Origin: Glycine soja
Taxonomy: Eukaryota > Streptophyta > Magnoliopsida > Fabales > Fabaceae
Assembly: GCF_004193775.1 (NCBI RefSeq)
Contig: NC_041002.1
Span: 38,661,112 to 38,725,111, forward strand
Direction: 5' to 3'
DNA length: 64,000 bases
The position numbers and the translations under genes are program-made. The notes under the pieces are model-generated. The model saw nothing but the letters and a program-made list of their open reading frames with translations. It did no database searches and had not been told where the DNA came from. This document shows, piece after piece, positions 1 to 11,047 of this stretch (position 1 is its first letter; every line of letters starts with the position of its first letter).

Positions 1-1230
1 CCTAGCAAATGATGCATCAAGATTAAAATGATTCAGATGATGCAAGAAGGGTTTGAGGCATCATATATCTCCAAACATTTGGTTCGTCAACATTGTATAT
101 CTTTAAGCATTTTATGTAGCAATATTAAAATGATGTAGCAAGTCATCACCACTTCAAGGAGTGCGCATACAAATCACCACTCACAGGTTACTTCATTTTG
201 TTTAAAAAGTGTGTTTGAATCCTGCAACCTAAAGACTCACTGATTTAGGGTCAATAAGAATTAGTTTATGTAAAATGATTTAAAAAAAAAAACAGAACTT
301 GCAAAATTAAAGGAGGAGGGAGGTCTTGATAGCATAAATTTATTTATTTTTTCTTTTATGTTCCTTGTTGTGCTTTACTAGTAACCAACTCTTGGCAATC
401 AATATTTATTAATTTGAGTATTAAGGAATTGATTTATTTTAAATAAAACTTTCAGTTTATGTATTTTAAAAAAAAAACTTTGGAGATTTGACTCCATTAT
501 GAGTTCTTCTTTCTTGATTTCGAATTAACATAGACACAAAATCTTCCTTAAAGTGAGAGACTTGAAAAAAAAACTAAAATGATAAAAATGGTTAAGTTCA
601 AAGATTAAATTTAAAAGTAAACTTTTAGACGTGACAACTTTGTAGATAATATGTGACAATCCTTAGATGACATGACGTCACCAAAGGTGTCACATAAACA
701 TATACATTAAGGTTAACAAAGATAAGTTAATGATATAATTAATTTGTTGCACTTTTTGCACATTTAAGAATTGAAATTGAATTTTTCATCTTTTAGAAAT
801 CAATCAGTCAACACCACACACTTTTGGGACAAAATTAGGATTTAGCAACAACAATAATAACAAAGAAAAACAAAAGCAACAATATGCTTATAAACAGAAT
901 AAAATTTTGAGAAATTTAAAAAGTGAAAAATGCTATTTAGATCCTAGAATCGCTATTCACACACCCTACATTTTGAAGAAGAAAAAAAACATAAAAAGAT
1001 AACTCTATCCTCCCATCATTTTTCCTACACATCTCCCTCTTCCCCTTCTTAGTTACCCGCACCCGTTCTCCTTCCCGTCTCATACATGCACCCCCTTCCC
1101 TTCAAACCTCTCCATCAATCTTCTTTCTTTCACCTTCACTTGGATCTACATTTTGGAGCTCTTTTCCTCATGTACTTCTCATGGTTGTGCACATATGTAT
1201 ATATATTTTTTCCATTTATTTTGGTCAACA
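1..1230. other. AT-rich intergenic sequence, no gene seen
   Basis: No coding frame, RNA gene or clear element end is visible. There are several A- and T-runs and one bZIP-type TGACGTCA palindrome near 672, which alone means little. Confidence 0.5.
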
Positions 1231-1270
1231 AAAAACATGATTTTGTTGTAATTTTTTCATAAAGAAATCA

Positions 1271-1515
1271 CATTCCATTGAGTTTTGTTCAAAATCACAA
1301 TGAAAATACATTTCCAGTATTGTGTCTAACGAGAGACGATACAACGAAAATGTTGTAATTCTAAACAAAACTCACAACATAAATACATTTGCATTGTGTT
1401 TCTCATTAACACAACAACAAAAATGTATTTCCATTGTGGTCTTGTTCAAAACCAATGGAAATACATTTTTGTTGGTGTCTAATGAGAAACACAATGGAAA
1501 TGTACATTTCCCTTG
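1271..1515. repeat. Array of direct and inverted copies of a short motif, with a fold-back
   Basis: Variants of a motif close to ACAATGGAAATACATTT recur several times in both orientations. The clearest part is a fold-back at about 1393-1495. Its two arms of roughly 45 bp, beginning CATTGTGTTTCTCATTA, are nearly perfect inverse copies around a short spacer. Such arrays are common at the ends of plant DNA transposons, but I could not assign a family or define ends. Confidence 0.5.
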
Positions 1516-1555
1516 TGCAATTCTTATTTGTTTTAAAAATATTTTTTCATATTAT

Positions 1556-1860
1556 TAATAATTATTTTTTAGTTAATGCTTTTTCTAAATTTATATTTTT
1601 TTTGTTAATGTTGATTTTTAATGTTTAATATATGTAGATTTTTTAGTTTTTAAACTGTTATTGAATTTAAATATTTATTATTAGGTCAATTTTTTATTAA
1701 TTAAAAATTGGAAATTAAATTGTTAGGTTTTATGATATAAGTGAATTTAATATTTATTAAAATTCATGTTTGTGTTAATTTTTTTATCAACATGTATTTT
1801 TTAGTTAATTTTTTAAATATTAATGTTTATTATTATTTTATATTTATATTGAATTTGTAA
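1556..1860. repeat. AT-rich dispersed repeat unit
   Basis: This AT-rich unit contains the run GGAAATTAAATTGT, then a spaced GTGAATTTAATATTTATTAAAA-like block and ACATGTATTTTTTAGTTA. The same order of blocks recurs several times at about 20945-21835, so it belongs to one repeat family. No coding content is visible. Confidence 0.55.
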
Positions 1861-1874
1861 CATCATGATTTTTC

Positions 1875-1875
<1 letters not shown>

Positions 1876-1949
<74 letters not shown>
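1876..1949. repeat. (CA)n/(TA)n microsatellite
   Basis: A short CA run passes directly into about 30 TA dinucleotides. The low-complexity open frame across it is an artefact. Confidence 0.9.
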
Positions 1950-1952
<3 letters not shown>

Positions 1953-2651
1953 GTGTTTGATTAACACCACATAGAATTAAATTTAAATTTACGTTGTTTG
2001 ATGGGCTAACTAATAAAATGGCATAGAACTTTGCGTGTTTCATGTGTTTTAGTGACTCTAAGACAGTTGGGCGTTTTAGTGGAGTATAGTAATGTAGCTT
2101 GGGGTGTGGATAGAGGAATGGAGTGGTATCATGGGGAAAAGCCCAAAATCTTTTAAAGTCACCATTTCAAAAGCTACAAGGCAATTGTTATTCTTGCCTC
2201 CCTGTTTTAATAATATACCTCTTTTTATTTCTATTTTTAAAAAATAACCCTTTTATAATTTATAGCTCCCTTGAGTCTCTCTCTAACATTTCTTCTTAGT
2301 TCCACCTTTGCGTGCCAGGGTTTTCCTTGCACTCATTGATTACAAAAAAAAAAAAAAAAAATGCCAGATCCTACAATTAAAGAGAATCAGATAAGAATTC
2401 AGTTGTGGATTCTCTAGTGAAGTGTGGTTCAACCTTGACTACTTTCATACAAAAATGGACGTGACCACCTGACTTGCTTCTTGAATTAGTTGGTCGGCAT
2501 GCGCTATCATCTACTTTTTTGTTGTGTGCCTTTGTTGTTTATTTCCTCCCTTGCCAAAAAAAGATCTCCTAGTACACTCTAGTTGCAAGACACAATACGA
2601 GGTATTAAGACTGAATTTCAATGCACTAAATTTTGAAGAAAATGTAAGAAA
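1950..2651. other. Intergenic sequence left of the CACTA element
   Basis: No recognisable coding or structural feature is present, only an A-run near 2343. The last three bases (AAA) match the three bases after the proposed CACTA right end and could be its 3-bp target duplication. A-runs on both sides make this weak evidence. Confidence 0.4.
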
Positions 2652-2860
2652 CATTACTAAAAAAAATCTTTTTATGACACACTTACGACATTGGTCCTCC
2701 TAAACCATTGTGATATAATACGCGGTGGCACGTTCGTAATTATGAAGTTCGAAAATGAAGACGGTCATGTAAAAACCCATCTTCGAATTATTGTATGGCA
2801 ATTTCCACGATATTGCTTTCGTGGACACCGTCGTAGTTTGCGCAACATATAGTCACGTGA
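2652..2860. repeat. Proposed CACTA left terminal and subterminal region
   Basis: It starts CATTACTAAAAAAA and continues with short motifs in both orientations (TACGACATTGG, GAAGACGGTC, ACCGTCGTAG). The last is the inverse of CTACGACGGT near the right end. This is the arrangement expected of CACTA subterminal transposase-binding repeats. Confidence 0.5.
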
Positions 2861-3164
2861 CTCGTTTCATTGACTGAGTCAGCCTCTTGTGACATCAATA
2901 CACTTACTTGCCCTACGCGCTTCCCTCACTTAGGTCACCCTTCTTCGTCACTCACCCTTCCGCGCTGACCCACCCCATCGTCAAACGTATTCAGCCGCCG
3001 TCATCATCCACATTGAGTATCTCATTACCTCTGTCTGACTATTTCAGTTAGTATAATGATGCAAGCTAGGTCAGCATTTCATGGAACCATTGTAATAGGA
3101 TTGGTCCAGTGTTGGGGGGTTGTGATAGATGCACAACAACTTAGGTTCGATTGTCGTTGCTTCC

Positions 3165-3311
3165 ACTATGATATTAAATGTATGATTTGAGTGGATGCAA
3201 GTCTTGTTCTTCATCCCACTAATAATCTCAAGTAGTAGCACATGAAAGCACCATGTACCTCTGTTTTGCATAAGACAATACCATTCATTGCATATTCTGG
3301 AGACATAACCA
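3165..3311 (-). pseudogene. Receptor-like kinase exon fragment
   Basis: On the minus strand the sequence begins right after a TTCTAAG acceptor and reads MSPEYAMNGIVLCKTEV, then continues in a second frame as HVLLLEIISGMKN and IHSNHT. These match the activation segment and subdomains VIII-IX of plant S-domain/cysteine-rich receptor-like kinases, where an intron commonly precedes GYMSPEYA. A one-base frameshift lies between the two halves (about 3255). Only about 45 codons are present, with no N-lobe, transmembrane or lectin part. It is a captured or relic exon with no kinase function. The subfamily cannot be fixed from so little sequence. Confidence 0.72.
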
Positions 3312-5805
3312 CTTAGAAAAATAGAAAGTTTAGTTATTAGGATAGAATATAATGAAGCAAGATCGGTAATATTCTGGTTGTTTGAGAGTTTACCCTTTTA
3401 AAAGTCAATTGATGATTATTTGTCACCAGCATCCATTGATTTTATTATAATTACAGAAATAGATTGTAACAATGAGAAATATGCAGGTGCAACTCACGAG
3501 TTCAGTTGACTGGAGGCTGGTCAAGTGATTTTGGCAACGAATTCAACTGAGTTATGTCATATTTGACACTGCTTTCAGCTGTACGTGAGCAATAATTTAG
3601 ATGAGTAATTCTGTTTTCATGCTTATAGAAATTTGAAATTTGAATATTGAACTACCTATAATGTAATTTACACTGTAGAGTTGTTTTATTTATCAGCATG
3701 TGGCTGTAGATTTTAAGTTAGACATTGTTATAGAGTTATGCTATTGTTTTCTAATTGTTGTTGTTTTCTAGAAGATTTCATTTGATAACAATAAAAAGAA
3801 AGAAACAAAATATGACTTGTTATGTATTCTTAGAAGCCCAACAAATAAAGTCGTGTCTTACTGTATAAGCACACAAAAATCTTGCTATAATTGTGGATGC
3901 AACATCTGCTTCCCAGGACCTAGGAATGATTTTCTTATGAAGCACATAAGCATAAGTCTTCAAACTTAAAACATCTAGAATCCAAGGATAAGACAACTTT
4001 TCGATAGGGATCACGATATCTAGAAGACACCACTCACAGTCCCCCCACATGGACTAATAAATGGATGAATCCAATAACAAAAACAGCCTCCAAATTAATT
4101 GATAAGAGCCTTAATATACTACTTGGCAGATTGAGGCCTTAATATTATGAAGCACTTTCTTAAAATTGAGGCCCTAATATTATGAAGCACCTTAATATAC
4201 TACTTTATTGGGACTTTGTAATTGACTTGTTAGTTTTGTTAGTTAGCAGGTGTTTAGGTTGTTTGGCTCTTGTGCCAAATGTACATTTTTAGTTAGGAAT
4301 ATTAATATGATGCTCTAAACATTTTGTAAACATAGATTTTGATGAAATTTGAGATTAGCCTTTGGGGTAAGTGAGAATTGTGTCTTGGTTCTTGGATTGG
4401 AACTTTTTTATTGTTATCTCTTTTGTTATGATATTTCTTAACCCTTTTGATTCCATTTATTGAGTTTTTGATGCTGAAATTTGTGATCCATGCCCATGAA
4501 TTCAATGATTAAGTAGGTCTACATTAGAAGAAAATGGGATGGGCCATAACTCAGAGATCCCAAACTGGCCCAATAATTAGTTAGAGAAGTTGTTAATCAT
4601 TTAGTCTTACTGTTGTATTGTAACAGTTAAGGAAAAGGGGGCTAGCTGAGATTGTTGGTGAGATAACACTTAGAATTAAGTATAATGCAAATCTGTAGTG
4701 TCTTATTAGTGCGTTCATCCATTAAATTAAGAAATACACAATTTGTAGAGAAAATAATAAATCACAGTTGAAAAGAATTGCAGTTAACTTGTGAAAGTGA
4801 ATTTGGTAATCTTTATCTTCCACCGACTAAATTCTGAAGCTACCTCAGCATGTGGGGGAAGATATGGTGGGGCAACCAAACACTAACACTGCACAATCAA
4901 ATATTCAGCTCACCAAAATGAAAACTTTGTACATATACATTATCTTTGGGCATTTTTGAAGCACTATAACTCACCCAACCTCTTTCCAAATCCCACACAC
5001 TTGTAGAAAGACAAGAGTACACCAAGTCAAGTCCCTTGTCCAAAGTCCAAAATTTGAAACCCCATTTGCATAATTACAAAGGCTATGTTGTTGGCTTCTT
5101 TCTTAGCTTAAAAAATAGCATATATGTTGTTGGAATGTAGTGTAGGGTAAATATCCCATTTTCAATTCCTAATGTAGTGTAGGGTATAAATCACAACCAC
5201 TATGGTGTACAAGGACAAATTCCCTTTATTGCCACCAATTTCTTAGTTTTTCAACTAATTTTCTTATACATTTTTGTGATTTCTCCTCTCTTTCTTTCAT
5301 TAGAAGACCTTTTACAGGGTTTGAAATCCTTCGTCATTTGATGCAAATACTGAGTCAACCCCTGATCTAATTCTCATTGTCCTCTGCTGATTTGCTCACT
5401 GATGCATGTCTAGGTCTTTCTGTTCACCCAGGTCTACTGAGTTGCTTTATTCTGACTTCTGATTCACATTTATCTTTGATTTTTTGTTCCTTTTCCTATT
5501 TTAGTTCTGAGTTCTAACTACTCAATGCTCCACATTATTTTCACTTATCTCTTTTTATTGTTAAATATGAATGTCTTTAAGTTTTGGAAAAAATTATTTT
5601 ATTCTGATCATTTTTGTGTATAGTATAAATTATTTATCTTGTATCTATATTCTTCAATATAATGGTCATCCCACTAAAGTTATTTGGGGTTGGCTGCAAT
5701 AATAGCTGCTTAGGATAATAAACCTTTAAAGCAGCTAGATTTTATATTTCAGTATAGTATTTCATAAAATGGTGTATTTCATAGTACTGTAGGTATGCTT
5801 TATAG
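3312..5805. other. Non-coding interior of the CACTA element
   Basis: Mostly AT-rich sequence. One minus-strand frame at 3820-4050 has ordinary amino-acid composition, includes a stretch ending IIARFLCAYT, and is followed by a possible GTAAGA donor. I do not recognise it; it could be another captured exon. A near-duplicated phrase containing TATTATGAAGCAC occurs at about 4140-4200. Nothing else is identifiable. Confidence 0.35.
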
Positions 5806-5922
5806 TTTTCGTATTTCTTTAAGCAAATCAACAATGTACTTCGTTTGGGAGATGGAAATACCCTTCCTGCTTTTGGTCACTTCCATCCCAAGAAATTTTT
5901 GTAGCTTCCCTAGGTCTTTAAC
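5806..5922 (-). pseudogene. Copia reverse-transcriptase scrap
   Basis: About 39 codons on the minus strand read VKDLGKLQKFLGMEVTKSRK followed by GISISQTKYIVDLLKE. This is the conserved block after the YVDD box in Ty1/Copia reverse transcriptases. A TAA follows. No LTR or other pol part is visible nearby, so it is an isolated scrap. It sits directly beyond the 3' end of the IDD pseudogene on the same strand. An insertion or fusion here may explain why the IDD reading frame ends early. Confidence 0.65.
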
Positions 5923-6010
5923 TATGAATTCTGACTATACACACAATTATTGTTCCATCCTTGAAATCCTAGGAGTAGTTTCATATAAAGTTTCTCTTCT
6001 AACTTCCCGT

Positions 6011-7390
6011 TCAAGAAACTTCCCAAGAGGATGAAGAGATCACAATTCCAGCTACTTTAGTTGGTTGAGTTGTTGAGTTGGCTACTATGCCTGTCACTGA
6101 TCTTGCAGTCTCCTCTGCTAATGCATCGCAGAAGGCTCTGTGTGTTATGAAACTGTCCCTCCTGCAGATGATTGTCATATGCAAAACACATACAAACAAA
6201 ACCAAACCTATGTGACTAAAGTGCTGTAACAGTCCATAAATTTTTATTTTATGACTTTTTCTCTTTTCCCAAGACCTAAAAGACACACACATACATACTC
6301 CATGTTAGGCACCTGCCACTGCATTGATAAAATTTCTCAATTTTAATTTCATTATACTAACATTTTCTCTCTCACAAGTCACAAGGGTGTCATTATAGTT
6401 AGGTACATATATTATATATACTATATAGTATTTATTATATATATTACCTAGTTCAAATGTTGACTGTATATATCATCTTCTCCATTGTAAGAAGGGATAA
6501 GGAATGCAGATGGGTTTAATATTGTACACATTTGAATATAGAGACGTGAATTTGAGTCAACCTCGGATTGAAATAGCATTCTTCATAAATGAATGATGTC
6601 TTTGACTTGTGAAGTGATTTATAAATGGTCGTTCTTGATGGTTGTTTAGGTTAGTTACCTTGACAATAGGGTTCCACAGTCACAGTTGTACTCTCTAGTG
6701 CCACAGGTGTTGGAGTGAGCTTTCCAGTCTGATTGAACAACATACTTCTTGGATCATTTGTCATATTTCCACTTCTTCTGGCCATGCTTTCTGCATAAGT
6801 GCTTCTTGATGCCAGTGAGGTCCCCTAGGGCCCTTGAAGGCTCATGGTGCATGCAACTAGCTTCTGGGCACACATACACCTTCTTCCTTATAATCTCTTT
6901 GCTTGATCTTTGGTTCAGCTTCCATGGTAAATTGTGTCCTCTTCTGTGAAGTTGGAGATTCTGGTCTCTTTGAAATCCTTTGTTGCAAATCTCACAAATG
7001 AACCTATTACTTGCCAAGAGAGTCTTTGGAGACAAGCTGACAACTTCAGCTTTAGGGTCTAAATAAAACAATGAAGAAAAAAAACAAACACCAAACTAAA
7101 AAAATAAAGGAAAAGTTTAACCCAATTGAGATAAACATTAAAGAAGACAAACACATACAACAAACAAACCAAAACCAAAACCAAAAATAAACTATGCTTA
7201 CAAGTTTGAATATTAGACATATAATAAATAAGAAACCTGGGTTGGCAGAAAGGTTTCTCTTTTTCTTTAGTGGAGGTTGTGTTTGAGTTTGTGGTGGAGT
7301 AAAGTATTGCTGTGAGTAATCAGTGCCAATTTCGGTTCTGTTGTCTGAGGAAGCCCTAGCTTCAGCAAATGTAGAAGTCAAATTAGACAT
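6011..7390 (-). pseudogene. INDETERMINATE-domain (IDD) C2H2 zinc-finger factor, truncated and nonsense-mutated
   Basis: Three exons can be placed from splice signals: 7237-7390, 6659-7058 and 6011-6161. Together they make 235 codons. Residues 1-51 include a basic PPLKKKRNLSANP segment. ZF1 has C73, C76, H89, H93; ZF2 has C115, C120, H138, H143. Exon 3 gives RRDSFITHRAFCDALAEE, the hallmark end of the ID domain. In ZF3 the first Cys is Tyr (codon 150) and the second is a TGA stop (codon 153, at 6754-6756). The frame after exon 3 closes about 28 codons past ALAEE, whereas IDD proteins usually run to 400-500 aa. IDD factors are nuclear regulators of development and gibberellin or sugar responses. 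This copy could at best give a 152-aa two-finger product. I infer capture by the CACTA element; an independent relic is the alternative. Confidence 0.9.
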
Positions 7391-7550
7391 GGTTTTTGGA
7401 ACATCAAATATTATTCAAACCCTTTATCATTTTTCCCATATTTGGAGTTTTGTGAATTTTCATGAGCCATAGATCTGAGTTTTTTGTATTTACAAGTTTT
7501 GCTAGCTTCTGGGATCTAAGGACAAACCTCACCTAAAACATTTTTTTGTA

Positions 7551-9150
7551 TAGATGTCATGCACATGGAGAAAAATGTTTGTGATAGTTTAATTGACACC
7601 CTTCTTAACATTAAAGACAAGACAAATGATGGTTTGAAGTGTCATCAAGACTTGGTTGAGATGGGTATATGAGAGCAGTGGCATCCAATCTCACAAGGTC
7701 GGCGCATGTATCTACCCCCAGCATGTCACACAATGTCAAGAAATGAGAAGAGGAGTTTTTGTCAATGTCTGCATAATGTTAAAGTCCCACAAGGATACTC
7801 TTCAAATATCAAGAGCCTTGTATCCGTCAATGAGCTGAAATTGGTTGGCTTGAAATCTCATGATTGTCATGTATTAATGCAACAACTATTGCCTGTAGCG
7901 ATTCGGGGAATCTTGCCTGACAAAGTTCGGGTTGCCATAAGTCGTCTGTGCTTTGTGTTTAATGCTATCTGTAGCAAAGTCATTGACCCTAGATGATTGG
8001 ATGAATTGGAGAACGAGGCTGCCATTGTCCTTTGTCAAATGGAGATGTATTTTCCTCCATCATTTTTTGACATAATGGTTCATTTGATTGTTCATCTAGT
8101 GAGGGAGATCCAGTTGTGTGGTCCAATTTTTTTACGGTGGATGTATCCAGTTGAGTGGTACATGAAGGTGTTAAAGGGGTATACGAAGAATCAATACCGA
8201 CCAGAAGCTTCTATTGTGGAAATGTATGTTACTGAAGAATGTATCGAGTTTTTCTCCCAGTACATTGAGGGTGGTAAATCTGTTGGGCTTCTTGAAGGTC
8301 ATCATGGTCCAAATCGGGGGGGGGGGGGGGGTAAGGGTACACGAGAATACAATGTTGTCACAATGACTTGGCACGAGGTGTCACAAGCGCATCTTTATGC
8401 ATTAAATAACACAACAGAGGTCATTCCATACATAGATGCTCACAAAAAAGAACTCACAACAATGAACCCAAAACTGAACATGATGAGGGTTTTGCAAGAG
8501 CACAATAGAAGTTTCATTAACTGGTTTAGAGAAAGAATATTTCTTGATGACGATGCTTCTAAAACATTAAGATTGTTAGCTATTGGACCAAATCTGAATG
8601 TACCGACTTGGAAAGGGTATGATATCAATAATTATTCCTTCTACACCAAGTCTCAAGATGACAAAAGCTCAATGCAAAATAGTGGTGTGACTGTTGATGC
8701 TGATTTTGATCACTTTTCCAGTGCAGCAGAGAACAGTCCTATTCGAGCATCCATGCCTTACTTTGGAGTGATTGAACAAACTGGGAGGTTGATTACAATG
8801 AATTTAGAGTTCCTTTGTTTAAGTGTAAGTGGGTCAATGGCAATACCGGTGTCCGTCAAGATGAATTCGGATTTACTTTAGTAGACCTAAATAAGGTGGC
8901 TTACATGGACGAACCTTTTATTATGGACGAACAAGCAAGACAAGTGTTTTACGTCCAAGATCTATGCAATTCAAGATATTAAGTGGTTCTACAGGGAAGA
9001 CCAAGTCATTTAAATGACGCACAAGATGGTTCCACGCTTGACATTTGTGAGACACCAAGTTTTTCCACAACAATGCCTTCTATAAACGAGTCTCCCGACG
9101 TTGATGATGTACACACAACTCGTAATGATCATAATGAAGGACTATGAGAG
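7551..9150 (+). pseudogene. CACTA TNP2-type transposase, C-terminal half only, degenerate
   Basis: Homology starts after a TATAG acceptor with DVMHMEKNVCDSLI and runs through YLPPACHTMS, LKSHDCHVLMQQLLPVAIRG, RWMYPVEWYMKVLKGY (DUF4218-like) and WKGYDINNYSFYT then PYFGVIE (DUF4216-like). This is the usual order in En/Spm TNP2 proteins. The catalytic N-terminal half should lie upstream, but the IDD remnant is there instead. Damage includes TGA codons near 7669 and at 7994-7996, a G-run of about 16 at 8317-8332 that disturbs the frame, and a frameshift near 8790. After that the true frame continues VNGNTGVRQDEFGF and DEPFIMDEQARQVFYVQD. It is non-functional. It is followed at 9299 by the second CACTA gene on the same strand. 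Confidence 0.88.
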
Positions 9151-9298
9151 AACATTGTGACGTAACAGAATCGTATGAAAGTAACATAACAAGCTTATTG
9201 TGTTATTTGTTTTGTAATTTATTAATGTTGATATTTCCATTTACCTAAGTATATGTTATTTGTAAGTCCTTATTGTAAACATATTTGTTTTATTTTGA

Positions 9299-10930
9299 CA
9301 GGGTCATGGGAACACCACCGCCATTACCCCCGCAGTCAGATGTTCAATTGGAGGCTATGTCTAGGAATACTAGACAATCCACACGGCTCAGACAGTTGAC
9401 TTTAAGAACCTTGGACCTAGTAAGGGATGACATCTTGGTAAGTGACGTTAACATTCAACAGTGTATTTTTTTTATAACAATTTAAGTGTTTAAACCTTTG
9501 AAATTATGCAAGTATTACAAAACAATTTGTTATGTAGGAAAAATTTGATATCCCATAAGCGCTGAATGCAAAGAAAAAGTTCATGTCCATTGTGGCCACT
9601 AAATGGAGGCAATTTAAATCAACCCTCACCACTAAATTTGTCTATGCTAACTCTAAGGGGCAACATAAACAGATCCTTCGGTAAAATATGGTCTAGATCC
9701 ACACACTTGGGAGGAATTTGCTGTAAGCTGCAAAAACCCTAATTGGCAGGTTAGGTGTTTATTTCTTTGATTTTGACTGTGTATTTCTCATTAAGGAAAG
9801 CATTTCAATTTGTTTGATTCGAAAAATATATGGTACATGACAGGGAATCATAAAAAAGATGCAGGAAATCCAAAAATACAATGACTGTCCCCATTTACTT
9901 TCTCGTGGGGGATATGATTTGCTTGAAAAGAAGCTCTTAGACGAGAAAATAAAGAAAAGACAACATGAAGCAATGATGACAAAGAATACAACACAGATTG
10001 ACGACCCCCCATCTCCCATTGAAAGACATGTTAAGTGGAAGTTGGCACGCATAAAGTGATATGGGCAGATGACATCTCAGGCGGAACAAGAAATATCTGA
10101 TAAAATTGTGAGTTGGTTCTTCAATTTTTATTACAATTATTTGAATTTAAATTTATTCTTTGTTTGTGTTTTACATATAATTAGTATTACTTGTTATTTT
10201 ATCAACAATTATACCTAAGTTTATTGTGTGTTTATTTTGTGCTTGATGAAGGACTCATTGGAAGAACAGATGACACAAGGTACGTTTGTCCCCCATGGTC
10301 GTGATGACATACTTAACACTGCCATTGGGCGACCAGATCATGGAGTTCATGTTCGTGCAACGGGGTCTGGGGTCACAATAACTCAATACTATGGAAGGGC
10401 ATCACGTGGCTCCAGTACCTCATCCACATCCATCAGCCAACAACAGTTGGCTAAAATCATAGGAACCCTTAAGGAAGAGTGGAGGAAAGAATTTCAAGAA
10501 GAAAGCAAACAAACTCTAGAGCTATTGAAACAAGAGTTGAAGGAGGCCATCATAATTGAGATGTCACAAGGGGATCGCAGATCTCAACACCTACTGAGGC
10601 ATATATACATGTGTTAGGTGCACGAGTCATCACAAAGGGGAGCAATGCTGAAGTTGCTGTGAACACATTTGGGGAAGACCATGTTACTCATGTGATACTG
10701 ACTATAGGGTTGTATGTCCATTGTCAAGATTCTACATAGTTGGTGGCCTTGGGAAAAATATATGATGGAGGCCCTACCATACATAGTCTAGCTTATGCAA
10801 ATGATGTGGTAAGGGTTAGTGTTGACAAAGTTATTAACGGTGATGCTGAAGTCCCGTTACCTACATAAAAAATTAAGTATGTCAGGCAGGCCCTTAACAC
10901 ATTCATTGCATGGCCAACACCGCTTGTAAA
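9299..10930 (+). pseudogene. Second CACTA gene (TNPA/Ptta-like), N-terminal part, degenerate
   Basis: An ATG at 9304 opens MGTPPPLPPQSDVQLEAMSR, followed by a basic stretch and a donor near 9438. Later exon-like blocks read [20 protein letters not shown] (about 9570), LLSRGGYDLLEKKLLDEKIK (about 9897) and MTQGTFVPHGRDDILN then GVHVRATGSGVTITQYYG (10270-10400). A long charged, probably coiled-coil segment, LKEEWRKEFQEESKQTLELL, follows. These are the transposase_24/Ptta-type blocks of plant En/Spm elements, thought to act as DNA-binding or accessory protein. Stops interrupt it near 9557, 9682 and 10057 and at the end of the 10228-10617 frame. Blocks continue to about 10930 with RQALNTFIAWPTPLVKLVSN. 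Confidence 0.82.
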
Positions 10931-11047
10931 ACTGGTATCAAATGAGGTATTTTAGTTTTTCTGTTTTCCAAATGTATACATTAGCTTGATGTATTTATTG
11001 GTTAATTATTGGTTTAATTATTGGTTTTGTTAATCATATAAGTTTCA

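Noticed and set aside
1813..2043. Frame rich in Ile-Tyr
   Set aside because: Translation of the TA microsatellite.
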